This document shows positions 55,052 through 64,000 of a DNA stretch of 64,000 nt, piece after piece (within the stretch, counting starts at the first letter, position 1; each line of letters begins with the position of its first letter). This DNA is from Asparagopsis taxiformis (taxonomy: Eukaryota; Rhodophyta; Florideophyceae; Bonnemaisoniales; Bonnemaisoniaceae). The notes under the pieces were generated by a model. It made no database searches. It was not told where the DNA came from and worked only from the letters and a program-made list of their open reading frames with translations. Location: the NCBI GenBank assembly GCA_030407315.1, contig JALQPE010000408.1, forward strand, positions 5,001 to 69,000, given 5' to 3'. The position numbers and the translations under genes are program-made.

Positions 55052-55990
55052 ATGAAATCGGCTTTAATCCTCTTCCTCCTCCAGTTCACAATCACCAAGC
55101 CACAACCATTCCAACTCTTTGACGAGCAAACCCGTACCGGTGATACCACATCAACTTCCCTCACGCCATCCTCATGGCTTCCCGACGCGACGACTTTCTG
55201 GATGTCAGTCCTTCCCGACGATACCCCACTTTGCACCATATCAATTCCGGGCACACATAATACCATGGCCAGCAATGATGACCCTGCTTGTCAAACGCAA
55301 ACATGGTCTCTCCAAGCGCAGCTCGACGCTGGAATTCGATTCATTGATATTCGAAACCGATGTGTCGGTAATTCCTTTGCCATATTTCATGGCGTGTGCG
55401 ACTTGAAATTGGATTTTGCAGACGTTTTACGCGACGTTCGAGCCTTTCTTGCCGACCAGGTGGGAGAGGTCATTTTCATGAGAGTTAAGGAAGAATTTAT
55501 ACCGGCACAGGACAGCGCCTCCTTCCAGAGTATTTGGGACCACTATATGACATCATTCGGCGATATGTTTGTCGATGGATGTGATGGCCAAATTTTGACA
55601 CTCGGTCAAGTCAGAGGGCGCGTAATTGTATTTCGGGACGCCGATTTCGACGGGTATGGGCTCAAATATGATGGCGCTTTGATGCAGATTCAGGATGTGT
55701 TTCATGTCTTTGAATCAGAGAATGAGAGTCCGTTTGGGGATGAGTCGTGTTCTGTAGAGCAGAAGAAACAACTCGTTTCTGATTATTTCGATCGTGCTTT
55801 GGACGATGAATTGATCACGTTGAATTATTTGTCAGGCACCACTGGACTGCGCCCATTGCAGCTTGCAAGGGTTGTAAATGAATTTGCTTATGGATTAGTC
55901 CATCCTGCGAGGCCAACTGGAATCGTGGCCATGGATTATCCAGGCGAGTGGCTCATATATCGAATTATCAGGAGTAACTTCAAGCAATGA
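55052..55990 (+). CDS. Secreted phosphatidylinositol-specific phospholipase C (X domain)
   Basis: 312 aa with a hydrophobic N-terminus (SALILFLLQF) that looks like a signal peptide. This single-domain family cleaves phosphatidylinositol or GPI anchors. The X-domain signature is clear: SIPGTHNTM with catalytic His69, LDAGIRFIDIRNR with Arg101, and IFHG with the second catalytic His113. AFLADQVGEVIFMRVKEE and GRVIVFRD follow the usual order. It lacks the PH, EF-hand and C2 domains of intracellular eukaryotic PLCs and so resembles the bacterial and GPI-PLC type. Its own C-terminus shows no membrane segment. Acquisition by transfer is possible but cannot be judged here. Confidence 0.92.
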   Translation: MKSALILFLLQFTITKPQPFQLFDEQTRTGDTTSTSLTPSSWLPDATTFWMSVLPDDTPLCTISIPGTHNTMASNDDPACQTQTWSLQAQLDAGIRFIDIRNRCVGNSFAIFHGVCDLKLDFADVLRDVRAFLADQVGEVIFMRVKEEFIPAQDSASFQSIWDHYMTSFGDMFVDGCDGQILTLGQVRGRVIVFRDADFDGYGLKYDGALMQIQDVFHVFESENESPFGDESCSVEQKKQLVSDYFDRALDDELITLNYLSGTTGLRPLQLARVVNEFAYGLVHPARPTGIVAMDYPGEWLIYRIIRSNFKQ

Positions 55991-56789
55991 GTTTTATGGA
56001 GCTTCACTGCGAACAAACAGACACCTACTAAACTCTTTGTAGTATCGATATTTGAGATTAAGCTACCATGCCTGTGTTTCATGAGTTGCAACTAACCGAT
56101 CATGCAAAACGACCAGGTTGGCAGATGCACGTGTATTATCATGCTTGCTGAGACATCAGTCTTATTCATTGGACCATTTCACTGCAGACAGTAGCATAAT
56201 AAACAATCTATTCTCTAAACGACAAACGTATTCAATACATGGCCAACAAATGTTCTACTCCCACTGCCCTGTTCCTAAAAGAAACATACGGAACACAACA
56301 AGTCGCCTTCCAATTACAAACATACTTGCACATGCCTCACCCATGGTAACATTTTCCGGGGCATACTTTGACCTGCTTCCTGGGACACGCCCTTGTTCGA
56401 TAGGGCCATCATATATGAAATCATCTACCAATATTGTAATTGAAGTATTGTGTTTGCTTCTACGGCTTGGACAGCACCAGTTGTAACTTGGATGATGTTT
56501 AGAAAGCCAGCAATCTCCTTCGTTCACCACTACATGCTTGTACGATCTCGAGGAACTCGTCCACTTTCGAATTGCATATGCCACACGTTCTGTACCAACG
56601 CCGCATAGTTTGTTGTCAAAGAAATTGGCACAGAGCGCAGTTTCGCATTTTTCGCCTGGAAGATTTGAGAGCCATTCGTTTACTCCCACTTGATTGTCGG
56701 CTGGATGCCGAGAGCAACGTGAACACATGAGATTAGAAATAAGATGATAAATTAATAAGCGCACACATCACATATAATGCACTTCAACG
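55991..56789. other. Intergenic with one doubtful frame
   Basis: 800 bp between the PI-PLC gene and the convergent Sel1 gene. It contains the doubtful cysteine-rich frame listed separately; nothing else is seen. Confidence 0.4.
56255..56764 (-). CDS. Doubtful small cysteine-rich protein
   Basis: 169 codons on the reverse strand, with about nine Cys residues (CSRCSRHP, CETALC, CGVG, CWLSKHH, WCCPSRR) and a short hydrophobic start (MRLLIYHLISNLM). It could be a small secreted protein. It starts 26 bp downstream of the Sel1 stop on the same strand, leaving little room for a promoter unless transcription reads through. No family was recognised. Confidence 0.25.
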   Translation of the reverse strand: MRLLIYHLISNLMCSRCSRHPADNQVGVNEWLSNLPGEKCETALCANFFDNKLCGVGTERVAYAIRKWTSSSRSYKHVVVNEGDCWLSKHHPSYNWCCPSRRSKHNTSITILVDDFIYDGPIEQGRVPGSRSKYAPENVTMGEACASMFVIGRRLVVFRMFLLGTGQWE

Positions 56790-58220
56790 TTACAAATGCT
56801 GCACTCGCCGACCATCCATCGATCGAATATGTGTAAGAGCAGTCACAGCATCTGAATCTTCTCGTTTCGCGATACAAATCTCACAGAGCTCAATAGCAAG
56901 TGCGACATTACTCTCCATTTGCACGCTCCCATGCGCAACATCCATCGCAAGCTCCACGACCGCACTACAATCTGCACATCGCTCAACCGCCTGCTCGCAC
57001 AGACGCTTGGCACGACGCAAGTTTTCCAAACTCGGCTCCGCCATAATGACGGCTTCGGCAAATGAAACCAGGACATTCGTATCGTCCATTCCATGTTGCA
57101 TGCACATTTCACACAGATGCACCGCAAGCCCAACGTCCCGCTCAATGCGTGGCGACCCTATCGCAATACGTTTTGCTAGCTGCATCACGCCCACGCAGTT
57201 GGTCTGTGTAGCCAGATACTGTCTGCACATCTGGATGGCGCGCTCAATGTCGCGCATATCTGGCCTGTTTTCCACCAGTAGTTCAGCAAGAGATATTAGC
57301 GCGAACGGATGATTGTAACTGGTGATACATGATTCCAGAAGATATTGTGCGAGGTGCGGATCTTTGTCGATGTCAATTGTGCCGCGTGCCAGTCTGTTGG
57401 CGAGATGTACAACAGGACATATATGTCCGTTTTGGATACATTGTGTGCACAGTTGTTTGGCTTGTTGGACGTCCATTTGAATGTCTCTTGCACGCCAGAG
57501 ATACAGTTCAGCAAGATATATGATTGCATCGACATCGTACATTGTGGCATTGCATAGTTGCAGTAATCGAACTGCCAGCTTGGTGTCTCTCTGCATTGTC
57601 GGCGTACCACATGCTATATCCTTGCAGAGAAGGATGATGACTGCACAATCACTGCTTTGTTGAACGAAATTTTCGCATAGTCGTACAGCACGCGCAATGT
57701 CACGTTGAACGCCATGTCTGCCAGAGAGAAGAATTCTGGCGAGTTTAACCATAACGAAAGCATGATCGCCATGTTCGATACATCGTTGATAGAAATGTAC
57801 GGCACGCGAAAGATCCCTTTCGACGCCCATTGTTCCAGTTTCGAATATGGCTGCCAGATCATACAAGGCGTTTGGATGATTGGCGATATCCACACAACTT
57901 TGAAGCAGATCAACGGCACGTTGAACGGCATGTTTTACTTTGAGCTTGCCGGATAACAGAATAGTGGCGAGTCGATACATGGCCTCGATGCTGTTTCCAT
58001 CAATGACGCAGCGTTGATAGAGCTGAACAGCACGTGGAATATCACGAATGAGCGGGGTATCATCAGATGAAAGAATGTTAGCGAGATCATACATGGCGCC
58101 AAAGTGATTGCTGTCGTCGATGCAACGTTGGAACATGTCGACAGCAGCCGGCATATTAGTTTCAACTGGATGATCGTCATTGTGCTCGAGACCAGCCAGC
58201 TGTCGAGCGGTGGTATACAT
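56790..58220 (-). CDS. Sel1-like repeat protein, short form
   Basis: 476 aa, start MYTTARQLAGLEHNDDHPVETNM, matching the start of the 872-aa protein at 51825. It consists of about twelve Sel1-type repeats with the recurrent pattern DIxRAVxLYQRC, for example DIPRAVQLYQRC and DLSRAVHFYQRC. The two genes are clearly paralogues pointing towards each other, with the PI-PLC gene between them. A scaffold role is inferred from the repeat type; no partner is indicated. No signal peptide or membrane segment is seen. Confidence 0.9.
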   Translation of the reverse strand: MYTTARQLAGLEHNDDHPVETNMPAAVDMFQRCIDDSNHFGAMYDLANILSSDDTPLIRDIPRAVQLYQRCVIDGNSIEAMYRLATILLSGKLKVKHAVQRAVDLLQSCVDIANHPNALYDLAAIFETGTMGVERDLSRAVHFYQRCIEHGDHAFVMVKLARILLSGRHGVQRDIARAVRLCENFVQQSSDCAVIILLCKDIACGTPTMQRDTKLAVRLLQLCNATMYDVDAIIYLAELYLWRARDIQMDVQQAKQLCTQCIQNGHICPVVHLANRLARGTIDIDKDPHLAQYLLESCITSYNHPFALISLAELLVENRPDMRDIERAIQMCRQYLATQTNCVGVMQLAKRIAIGSPRIERDVGLAVHLCEMCMQHGMDDTNVLVSFAEAVIMAEPSLENLRRAKRLCEQAVERCADCSAVVELAMDVAHGSVQMESNVALAIELCEICIAKREDSDAVTALTHIRSMDGRRVQHL

Positions 58221-59163
58221 CGGATCGGAATGGTGGCGGCGGCGTTGATGTTAGCCGATGGTGGACTGGTGGACAGACGGATGAGTTTCATTGCTCATGT
58301 GTGTGAGTGTTGTGTGTGTGCCACGACAGGTGATTGATGGGCGCAGTTAGTATTTCACATAATTTATGTGGCTTGTCATGTTGATCACTCGTAGCGCAGG
58401 GCACGGCATCTGCGCCGCATGATGATAGACGAAGATTCTGCGAGTCTGTAACGTTTGCTTAGACTAAAGCTCCCGCCGGCGCACAACTCGTAAAGGTTCA
58501 TCCCTTGTTCTCAAACCATTTCGGCGACCCCAATGAACACAGCCGCTCATCTCTCAGAGTATCGTATCGTTCACCCATCGACATTGTTGCGCTCGAGTTA
58601 GCTTTCTAGTCCACGTGTTCACGTATACCACGAATTCATTACAGTAGTCTGTAACGCGTGTGCTCCTGAATCGTGTCCATGTTTGATTGGCTGGTCCAAG
58701 CGATACGCGTTCTCAAAATGGCCCATGTTAATGGTACACGGTACTCGCCTTGCCAACACACCACCGAGCGATGCGACTTTCATTCGATGACCAAAAGTGT
58801 AAAGCAAAAGAAGCACAGCGGCAATTTGAGCAAGTTCCAACTTTCGAGCATTTGAATTTTGTTATTGCCTACGTGGATATTTTTCAAAGTTGGCATATAC
58901 CAGTGCCAATTATTCCATCCGACCGTCGATCATTATTGCTGTCCTGGAGACAACCGTATATTAGCATCACTATCAAACAATTCACAAAATGTAGCGCATT
59001 TGTTAGCCTTACTGTACATTAATGAATACAAACCTGATTGTGTTCGGGTCCAAACATGAAACAACAATTTGCAACACTTATCACTATGAAGCATACCAGT
59101 TCTGTACTCAACGAATATATCGCACACACTAGAGCAGCAATCATTCACCTCATCATACACATC
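58221..59163. other. Intergenic, nothing recognised
   Basis: Upstream region of the short Sel1 gene, up to the foldback element. Only short frames are present. Confidence 0.5.
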
Positions 59164-60057
59164 AGACGATTTCTGGTGTTGCCATATGGGAATATATGGA
59201 AATTGCATGGAAATTTTTGTGGCGCGTTTTGCTCAGCAGGCGGTGCCAGTACGGAGCCGAGTTTCGGCATACCTACGCCTGGGGGGAACTGGGTTACGAT
59301 CTTACAGCGTAAATGTTAGGGCTAGAGAAGTAGAAGTTTTGCTCGAAAGTTTAATTGTGTGACGTAACGGCCTCGCTCCTAGTAACGCGCTGTGGTAAAA
59401 GACAATTGTCCCCGAATCGAGGTCCTGAGATATGCTGCTGCACTGCGCGAGATTTTGCACTCATCAATCTCATTTGGCTGTCGTTCGATGGAGTAACATG
59501 CGAACGCCAAGACAGATGAAAAGCTGCGGCCTCAGCTTAGCTGCAAGCAATTAATCAATTTCGAAAGGTAGTCAGTTGAAGTGAGATATGCCTTTGCAAC
59601 TAGCACTGCCTGCTTGTCCAGCACTCCGAGAAGCCATGGTTGTGAAATTCGTCGAAGATGACGTTAGGTCTCTATATTCTGGGTAGTGCTTCTACAGCAG
59701 TGCAGTAACAATCGAAATGAGATCAAGGTAATGTTTCGGTGTTGCAACGAGTTCCACAGCACCAAGTTCAGCAAACGAAGCAATACACCATTACATAACA
59801 TTTCAGAATCTCGATTCGGGGACAACTGTCTTTTACCACAGCGCGTTACTAGGAGCGAGGCCGTTACGTCACACAATTAAACTTTTGAGCAAAACTTCTA
59901 CTTCTCTAGCTCTAACATTTACGCTGTAAGATCGTAACCCAGTTCCCCCCAGGCGTAGGTATGCCGAAACTCGGCTCCGTACTGGCACCGCCTGCTGAGC
60001 AAAACGCGCCACAAAAATTTCCATGCAATTTCCATATGGCAACACCAGAAATCGTCT
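59164..60057. mobile_element. Foldback or MITE-like element with ~260-bp terminal inverted repeats
   Basis: Left arm 59164 to about 59430 and right arm about 59806-60057 are near-identical in inverted orientation, from the outer AGACGATTTCTGGTGTTGCC to the inner CCCCGAATCGAG. The spacer of about 375 bp has no coding frame. The three bases ATC flank both ends (59161-59163 and 60058-60060), compatible with a 3-bp target duplication. The few differences between arms (GGGAA/GGAAA-type changes, TCGAAAG/TTGAGC region) show some age. No transposase is inside, so it would depend on another element. Its superfamily is unresolved. Confidence 0.85.
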
Positions 60058-60631
60058 ATCTTCCCGCCGGATGTTCCGGTCCGCATGCTATCGTTGGACG
60101 CAATCAACACGGCTCAGCGCTGCTGTACTGCCAATCAACGCCCCAACCCTTATGCACTGCTGTTATGGCGAGCTGTCAAATTTCGTTAATATAACATTCA
60201 CACCAACCATTACCTTCCACTTGTACTTCTGAAGCTAAACCCGTGCCGCCCTCAACAACTGTAATCCTGACGCAGATGGACAGCAAAGATGTCTTCGTCT
60301 GTTACAGCAGCACAACGTTTCTGACGTACCATACTTTCTAATTATCATAACAGGCCCCTCCTCTTTTACTATTCATCGCCCAGCTCCACCCGCCTACATC
60401 TGCAATGTCTTTTGGCTACCACCCCGCCCTGTTGACAAAAACTCTTCTCTACTCCAACGCAACCATAGACGCAATGTGGTTAGCAATGCCGTATTTCCAA
60501 CTCGCCCTTATTCCTACACGACATCCCATTATCATCGCAAATCAAACCTACCTCTTCTCCCTCTATAAAACCTCCCTCTCCATTCCCACCCTCGGCTTGC
60601 AATCCATCAGACCACCAATTCACAGTTCATC
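60058..60631 (+). promoter_or_regulatory. Upstream region of the heme peroxidase gene
   Basis: 573 bp without a gene. A clear TATAAAA at 60565-60571 lies about 61-67 bp before the ATG, the same spacing as at other genes here. The stretch near the start codon is CT- and CCA-rich. Confidence 0.55.
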
Positions 60632-62248
60632 ATGATTTCCACAACCATCATGTCCCTGCTTCTCGCAGCATCTCTCACTGCAGCTCTACCCTCCCCTGCA
60701 GTCCACCAAGACGCCCTCACCCGGGTCAATTGTGAAATCTCCGCAAGATTCTTCGACGGAACTTGCACAAACCCCTCCAACCCCGCATACGGCCAGGCCA
60801 CAGAGGCCGTCTTCAGTTACATTCCAAACCTCTCTTCCGCAACCTTCTCCAGTCGTGGCCGCCCCGATGCCCGCCTCATCTCCAACGCCGTTTGCGATCA
60901 GGACTCCCCCGTCTTCAACGACAGAAACCTCAATGAGCTCCTCGTCTTCTTCGGCCAATTCCTCGACCACGACCTCGTCCTCTCCGAGGCCGGCGACGAA
61001 ACTGTCCCCATTCCTGTCCCCGCAGACGACCCTAACACAGACGTTTCCTCCCTCCCCTTCCGTCGAAACATCCGTGTCTCTGTCCCCGGCGAAGCCCCAG
61101 GCACCGTCCGCCCTGAGAACCTCCTTTCCCAGATCATCGACCTCTCCATGGTGTACGGCTCGGATGCTGATCGTGCGAATGCTCTTCGTACATTTGAAGA
61201 GGGTCGCTTGAAGGTCAGTTCCGACAACCTCCTCCCGCTCAACACCGAAGGACTGTCCAATGAACCCAGTACTTCCGAAAACTTCTTCGTCGCCGGTGAC
61301 ATTCGCTCCAATGAAACTCCCATGCTCACTGTGCTTCACACTATTTGGGTGCGCGAACACAACAACATCATTGATGAGCTGTTGCAGAGCCCAACATTCA
61401 ATGACCTGTCGGATGACGGTCTGTACGAATTGGCCCGTCGCATCAACATCGCACAGTTCCAAAAGGTTGTGTGGGAGGAATTCTTCCCCGCAATTGTCGG
61501 CAGGTCACTGCCTCGCTACCGAGGATTCAACCCCAATGTGAACCCCACCGTCAGTAACATCTTCGCCACTGCCGCATTCCGCGTTGGACATACCATGGTC
61601 GGAGACGGTGTGCAGGTTGTCCAGGGGTCCACACGAACTGTGCTGCCCGTTACAGAGATGTTCTTCCGTGAGCAGAGCTTCTTCCGAAGCACTGGACTGG
61701 ACTCTTTCCTACTTGGGGCTGTCACGACGCGCTGCCAGGAAATCGACAACAAGGTTGTCAATGTTCTTCGCAACGGCCTTTTCAGCAGTATCCCTGGGGT
61801 TTCTGGCTTTGATCTGATTTCTCTCAACATTCAGCGCGGACGCGATCACAACATTCCGTCGTACAATGAGGTGCGCGAGCTGTTCGGCATCGAGCGCGCA
61901 CAGTCATTTGCGGACATCACATCGGATACTGATGTGCAGGCGAGATTCGCATCTGTCTATGATGACATTGACGATGTGGATGCATTCATTGGACTAATTT
62001 CCGAGGAACATGTAAGCGGTGGATCTCTAGGTGTGACAATGAGGGCGATTTGGACAACTGAATTCACACGGCTGAGGGACGGCGATCAATTCTTCTATCT
62101 GAGGAACGGCCTTTTCAGTTCGCCGCTTCGTCGGGAGATTCGTCGTTTGAGGAGGCTGAGGGGAAGGCGCGGTATTTTCCGTGACATTGTACTGCGAAAT
62201 ACTGGATTAACACCGAGTCAAGTGCCTAGGCGGCCGTTTTTTGTCTAG
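60632..62248 (+). CDS. Secreted animal-type heme peroxidase (peroxidasin/myeloperoxidase-like)
   Basis: 538 aa with a signal peptide (about 1-19, SLLLAASLTAALP). It uses hydrogen peroxide to oxidise halides or organic substrates outside the cell. Key residues are all visible: distal QFLDHD (Gln109, Asp112, His113), GDIRSNETP with catalytic Arg225 and Glu228, proximal His320 in FRVGHTMV, and Asn399 in LNIQRGRDHN. Asp112 and Glu228 match the two positions that bind heme through ester links in mammalian enzymes. LSMVYGSD fits a calcium-binding segment. There is no Ig, LRR or other accessory domain; the C-terminus is Arg-rich (REIRRLRRLRGRRG). An alternative ATG 6 codons on would also leave a signal peptide. 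Halogenation in red algae is plausible but inferred. Confidence 0.95.
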   Translation: MISTTIMSLLLAASLTAALPSPAVHQDALTRVNCEISARFFDGTCTNPSNPAYGQATEAVFSYIPNLSSATFSSRGRPDARLISNAVCDQDSPVFNDRNLNELLVFFGQFLDHDLVLSEAGDETVPIPVPADDPNTDVSSLPFRRNIRVSVPGEAPGTVRPENLLSQIIDLSMVYGSDADRANALRTFEEGRLKVSSDNLLPLNTEGLSNEPSTSENFFVAGDIRSNETPMLTVLHTIWVREHNNIIDELLQSPTFNDLSDDGLYELARRINIAQFQKVVWEEFFPAIVGRSLPRYRGFNPNVNPTVSNIFATAAFRVGHTMVGDGVQVVQGSTRTVLPVTEMFFREQSFFRSTGLDSFLLGAVTTRCQEIDNKVVNVLRNGLFSSIPGVSGFDLISLNIQRGRDHNIPSYNEVRELFGIERAQSFADITSDTDVQARFASVYDDIDDVDAFIGLISEEHVSGGSLGVTMRAIWTTEFTRLRDGDQFFYLRNGLFSSPLRREIRRLRRLRGRRGIFRDIVLRNTGLTPSQVPRRPFFV

Positions 62249-63262
62249 CTTTAACAATGGATGAAGGCTGATCGAAGCAAGCAGGTACACCAGGTAACAT
62301 TCGAACGAGTAACTCTCGGATATGATATTAGACGTTAACTAGAACTAAAATTTCGTTTCTACATGTCGCATCCTTTTGCGAAGATCTGTAGTGGCCTCAT
62401 AGAAATCGCGGACGGGTCGTGTGCGCAGAAATTTGGTGCTGGTGCACACGTTAGGGTTTCCAATCGTGGATCGAGCGGTTGACATTACGAGTGCTTTTCC
62501 CGTACCCGCACGGCGCGTGCCTGCTCTTGAAAGGATGTCACTGGTTGCGCGGGATTGGCCAATATAGCGCACTGTGAACAAATCTAGCACAGCGTTATCA
62601 TGCCCATAGGTGGAATCTTGAGGTCTGCTTACGTTTCCAGCCCCAGGTGGCAACATCGACTGCAAGATATTTCCACTGAAAGTTGAATACTGTAAGTTGC
62701 AGAGTAGGGATGCCAAATTGCTTCACGAATTTGACCCAATTCATTGGGCGCAATGGGGCTTTGTCTCAGCAGATCTTGCTAATTACAGGATATGTGAGTG
62801 TACCAGAACCCTTCGCTCCCCGGGCGTACGCTGCAGGCTATGGCCCATGTTGCGGCTGTGCTCCGTAAAGATATCTTCTCATGTTACCAAGAAATCTTGT
62901 TCGTCAGGCCGCCTGTCAAGTAACAGGTTGTCTGCGCTTCCGAATTTTCAATTTACACTTGCTGTATTCTGGGTGACAACACGTTGTACAGAAAGCTGCT
63001 ATGTATGACTGAACTTCAAATTCCGTAGATGCCATTGGTTCAACGAAATTTTCGAGATTAGTAATCAAGAGCCACACGGGCAGCCCATGCAAGATTTCCC
63101 ACAGTAGTAGGTCTCAGCAATATCATCCGTGTTGCACAAGTATGACTACTTCGACTAACGACATAGTAAATCTATTTTTTTATTCAAAATAGTAGAAAAC
63201 GGTGTTTTTAGAATGTAGATAGCGTAGCAGGAACAAGTCCAATTCGTCTCAGACAAAGTGTA
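62249..63262. other. Intergenic, nothing recognised
   Basis: About 1 kb between the peroxidase gene and the transposon end. A reverse frame of 123 codons at 62345-62716 has no recognisable features and is not called a gene. Confidence 0.4.
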
Positions 63263-64000
63263 CAGTGCGCGACACTTCTATAAATCACCCCCACATTTTG
63301 GGATTGCTCACTCAACATGAACAGCAACTCACATTCCGACTGCGTCCAATGAATGAGTAGGCCAAATCCATTACGACGCACGTTCTATTCCTCCAAAAAG
63401 AGCCGTTCAGGCGAGTGCAGCGGGGCGTTAATTTATTGTCAGTGCGACATTTCTATAAATCAGGAGCATTGAATACATTCCAAACTCCAGATGGAGTTAT
63501 GTCAATACTTCGTCGTCTGTCCCCTTCCCTTCAGCACTTCTATCATGCGTTTTTGCATGGTACCAACCAACTTTTGAAACAAACCCGGAGCCAGAAGCTC
63601 CCATTCGCGGAAAATACACTCTTCAAGCGACATCAAGCTATCGAAATGTCGTGCATTCTTGTACACGTTACGTGCCAGAGCGCCCCAAACGTTCTCAATA
63701 GGATTCAAGTCTGGGCTTTTGGCCGGAAAGGGTAGAACGGAGATATTATTGTCGGACAAAAACTGCTTAGTAACCCTAGCAGTATGCACTGCAGCACCGT
63801 CATGCTGGAAAATGGCACTATCGTTGTGCAAATCTGTGACCATCAGTATCATTACGTCACGTAAAATTGCGATGTAGTCTTCAGCCTTCATATTACCTTC
63901 AATCAATACCAAGTCTGACTTACCTCTTGACGAAAATGCTCCCCAAACCATGACAGACTTACCCCCTTGTTGCCTTTTCGAAAAAACGCGTTCCTCTTTG
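63263..64000 (-). mobile_element. Tc1/mariner transposon end with IR/DR structure (continues past window)
   Basis: A TA dinucleotide (63261-63262) precedes the terminal sequence CAGTGCGCGACACTTCTATA at 63263. A near copy in the same orientation (CAGTGCGACATTTCTATA) lies at 63440. Two direct repeats about 177 bp apart at one end are the hallmark of the IR/DR group of Tc1-like elements. The transposase reads towards this end. The other terminus is outside the window. Confidence 0.75.
63502..64000 (-). CDS. Tc1-like transposase, N-terminus outside window
   Basis: Reverse-strand frame open to the right window edge, with 165 codons visible. It has GGKSVMVWGAFSS, then the second catalytic Asp in FQHDGAAVHTA, then FPAKSPDLNPIENVWG with the last acidic residue of the DDE/DDD triad (Glu in PIENVWG). 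This is the C-terminal half of a typical Tc1 transposase, which moves DNA by cut-and-paste into TA sites. No stop or frameshift is seen in the visible part, so it may be intact. Confidence 0.93.
   Translation of the reverse strand, partial: KEERVFSKRQQGGKSVMVWGAFSSRGKSDLVLIEGNMKAEDYIAILRDVMILMVTDLHNDSAIFQHDGAAVHTARVTKQFLSDNNISVLPFPAKSPDLNPIENVWGALARNVYKNARHFDSLMSLEECIFREWELLAPGLFQKLVGTMQKRMIEVLKGRGQTTKY

Noticed and set aside
60686..61462. Long reverse frames inside the heme peroxidase gene
   Set aside because: Antisense shadows of a gene whose forward frame carries all catalytic motifs.

Overview
The window is nuclear DNA from a eukaryote, most likely a florideophycean red alga of the Chondrus crispus type. 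The small-subunit rRNA reads as a rhodophyte 18S gene. Most protein genes are single uninterrupted reading frames packed tail-to-tail or head-to-head, and LINE, Ty3/gypsy and Tc1/mariner elements are present. The species name is an inference; the lineage rests on the rRNA and the gene style.

Left part (1-18 kb). A reverse-strand rDNA unit runs 18S (8503-10296), ITS1, 5.8S (8067-8219), ITS2, then LSU (from 7504). The LSU stops abruptly at about 5229, inside a universally conserved stretch just past the I-PpoI/R2 target region. A forward-strand LINE (ORF1 69-791, ORF2 788-3658 with AP-type endonuclease and YADD reverse transcriptase, long 3' region) abuts this point, so the LSU gene looks interrupted by an antisense LINE. 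To the right lie the external transcribed spacer and intergenic spacer with several repeat families, ending near a 347-bp AATAGC hexanucleotide tract (18092-18438).

Middle (18.4-31 kb). About 6.8 kb shows no convincing gene. A Ty3/gypsy element follows (25289-29487). It has 259-bp LTRs, a 4-bp target duplication, a polypurine tract and a chromodomain, but the catalytic core of pol is deleted and gag appears split by a GC-rich insert. It sits near the 3' end of a small reading frame that starts under a cluster of four CACGTG boxes.

Right part (31-64 kb) is gene-rich. It holds an unknown membrane protein with an internal duplication (31235-33703), a secreted GCC2/GCC3-type cysteine-rich repeat protein (33799-36438), an NB-ARC/WD40/TIR protein with a possible N-myristoylation signal (38382-42467), and a two-exon alpha-dioxygenase (42580-44412). 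The alpha-dioxygenase is head-to-head with an unknown gene whose C-terminus weakly recalls a P450 heme loop. Next come a head-to-head pair of paralogues of an unrecognised family, a secreted Cu/Zn superoxide dismutase, two Sel1-repeat proteins flanking a secreted PI-PLC, a foldback (MITE-like) element, a secreted animal-type heme peroxidase, and the end of a Tc1-like transposon.

Taken together the right half is rich in functions typical of pathogen and oxidative responses: an NLR-like receptor, fatty-acid dioxygenation, superoxide dismutation, peroxidase and secreted phospholipase. Whether this is a functional cluster or chance adjacency cannot be decided from sequence alone.
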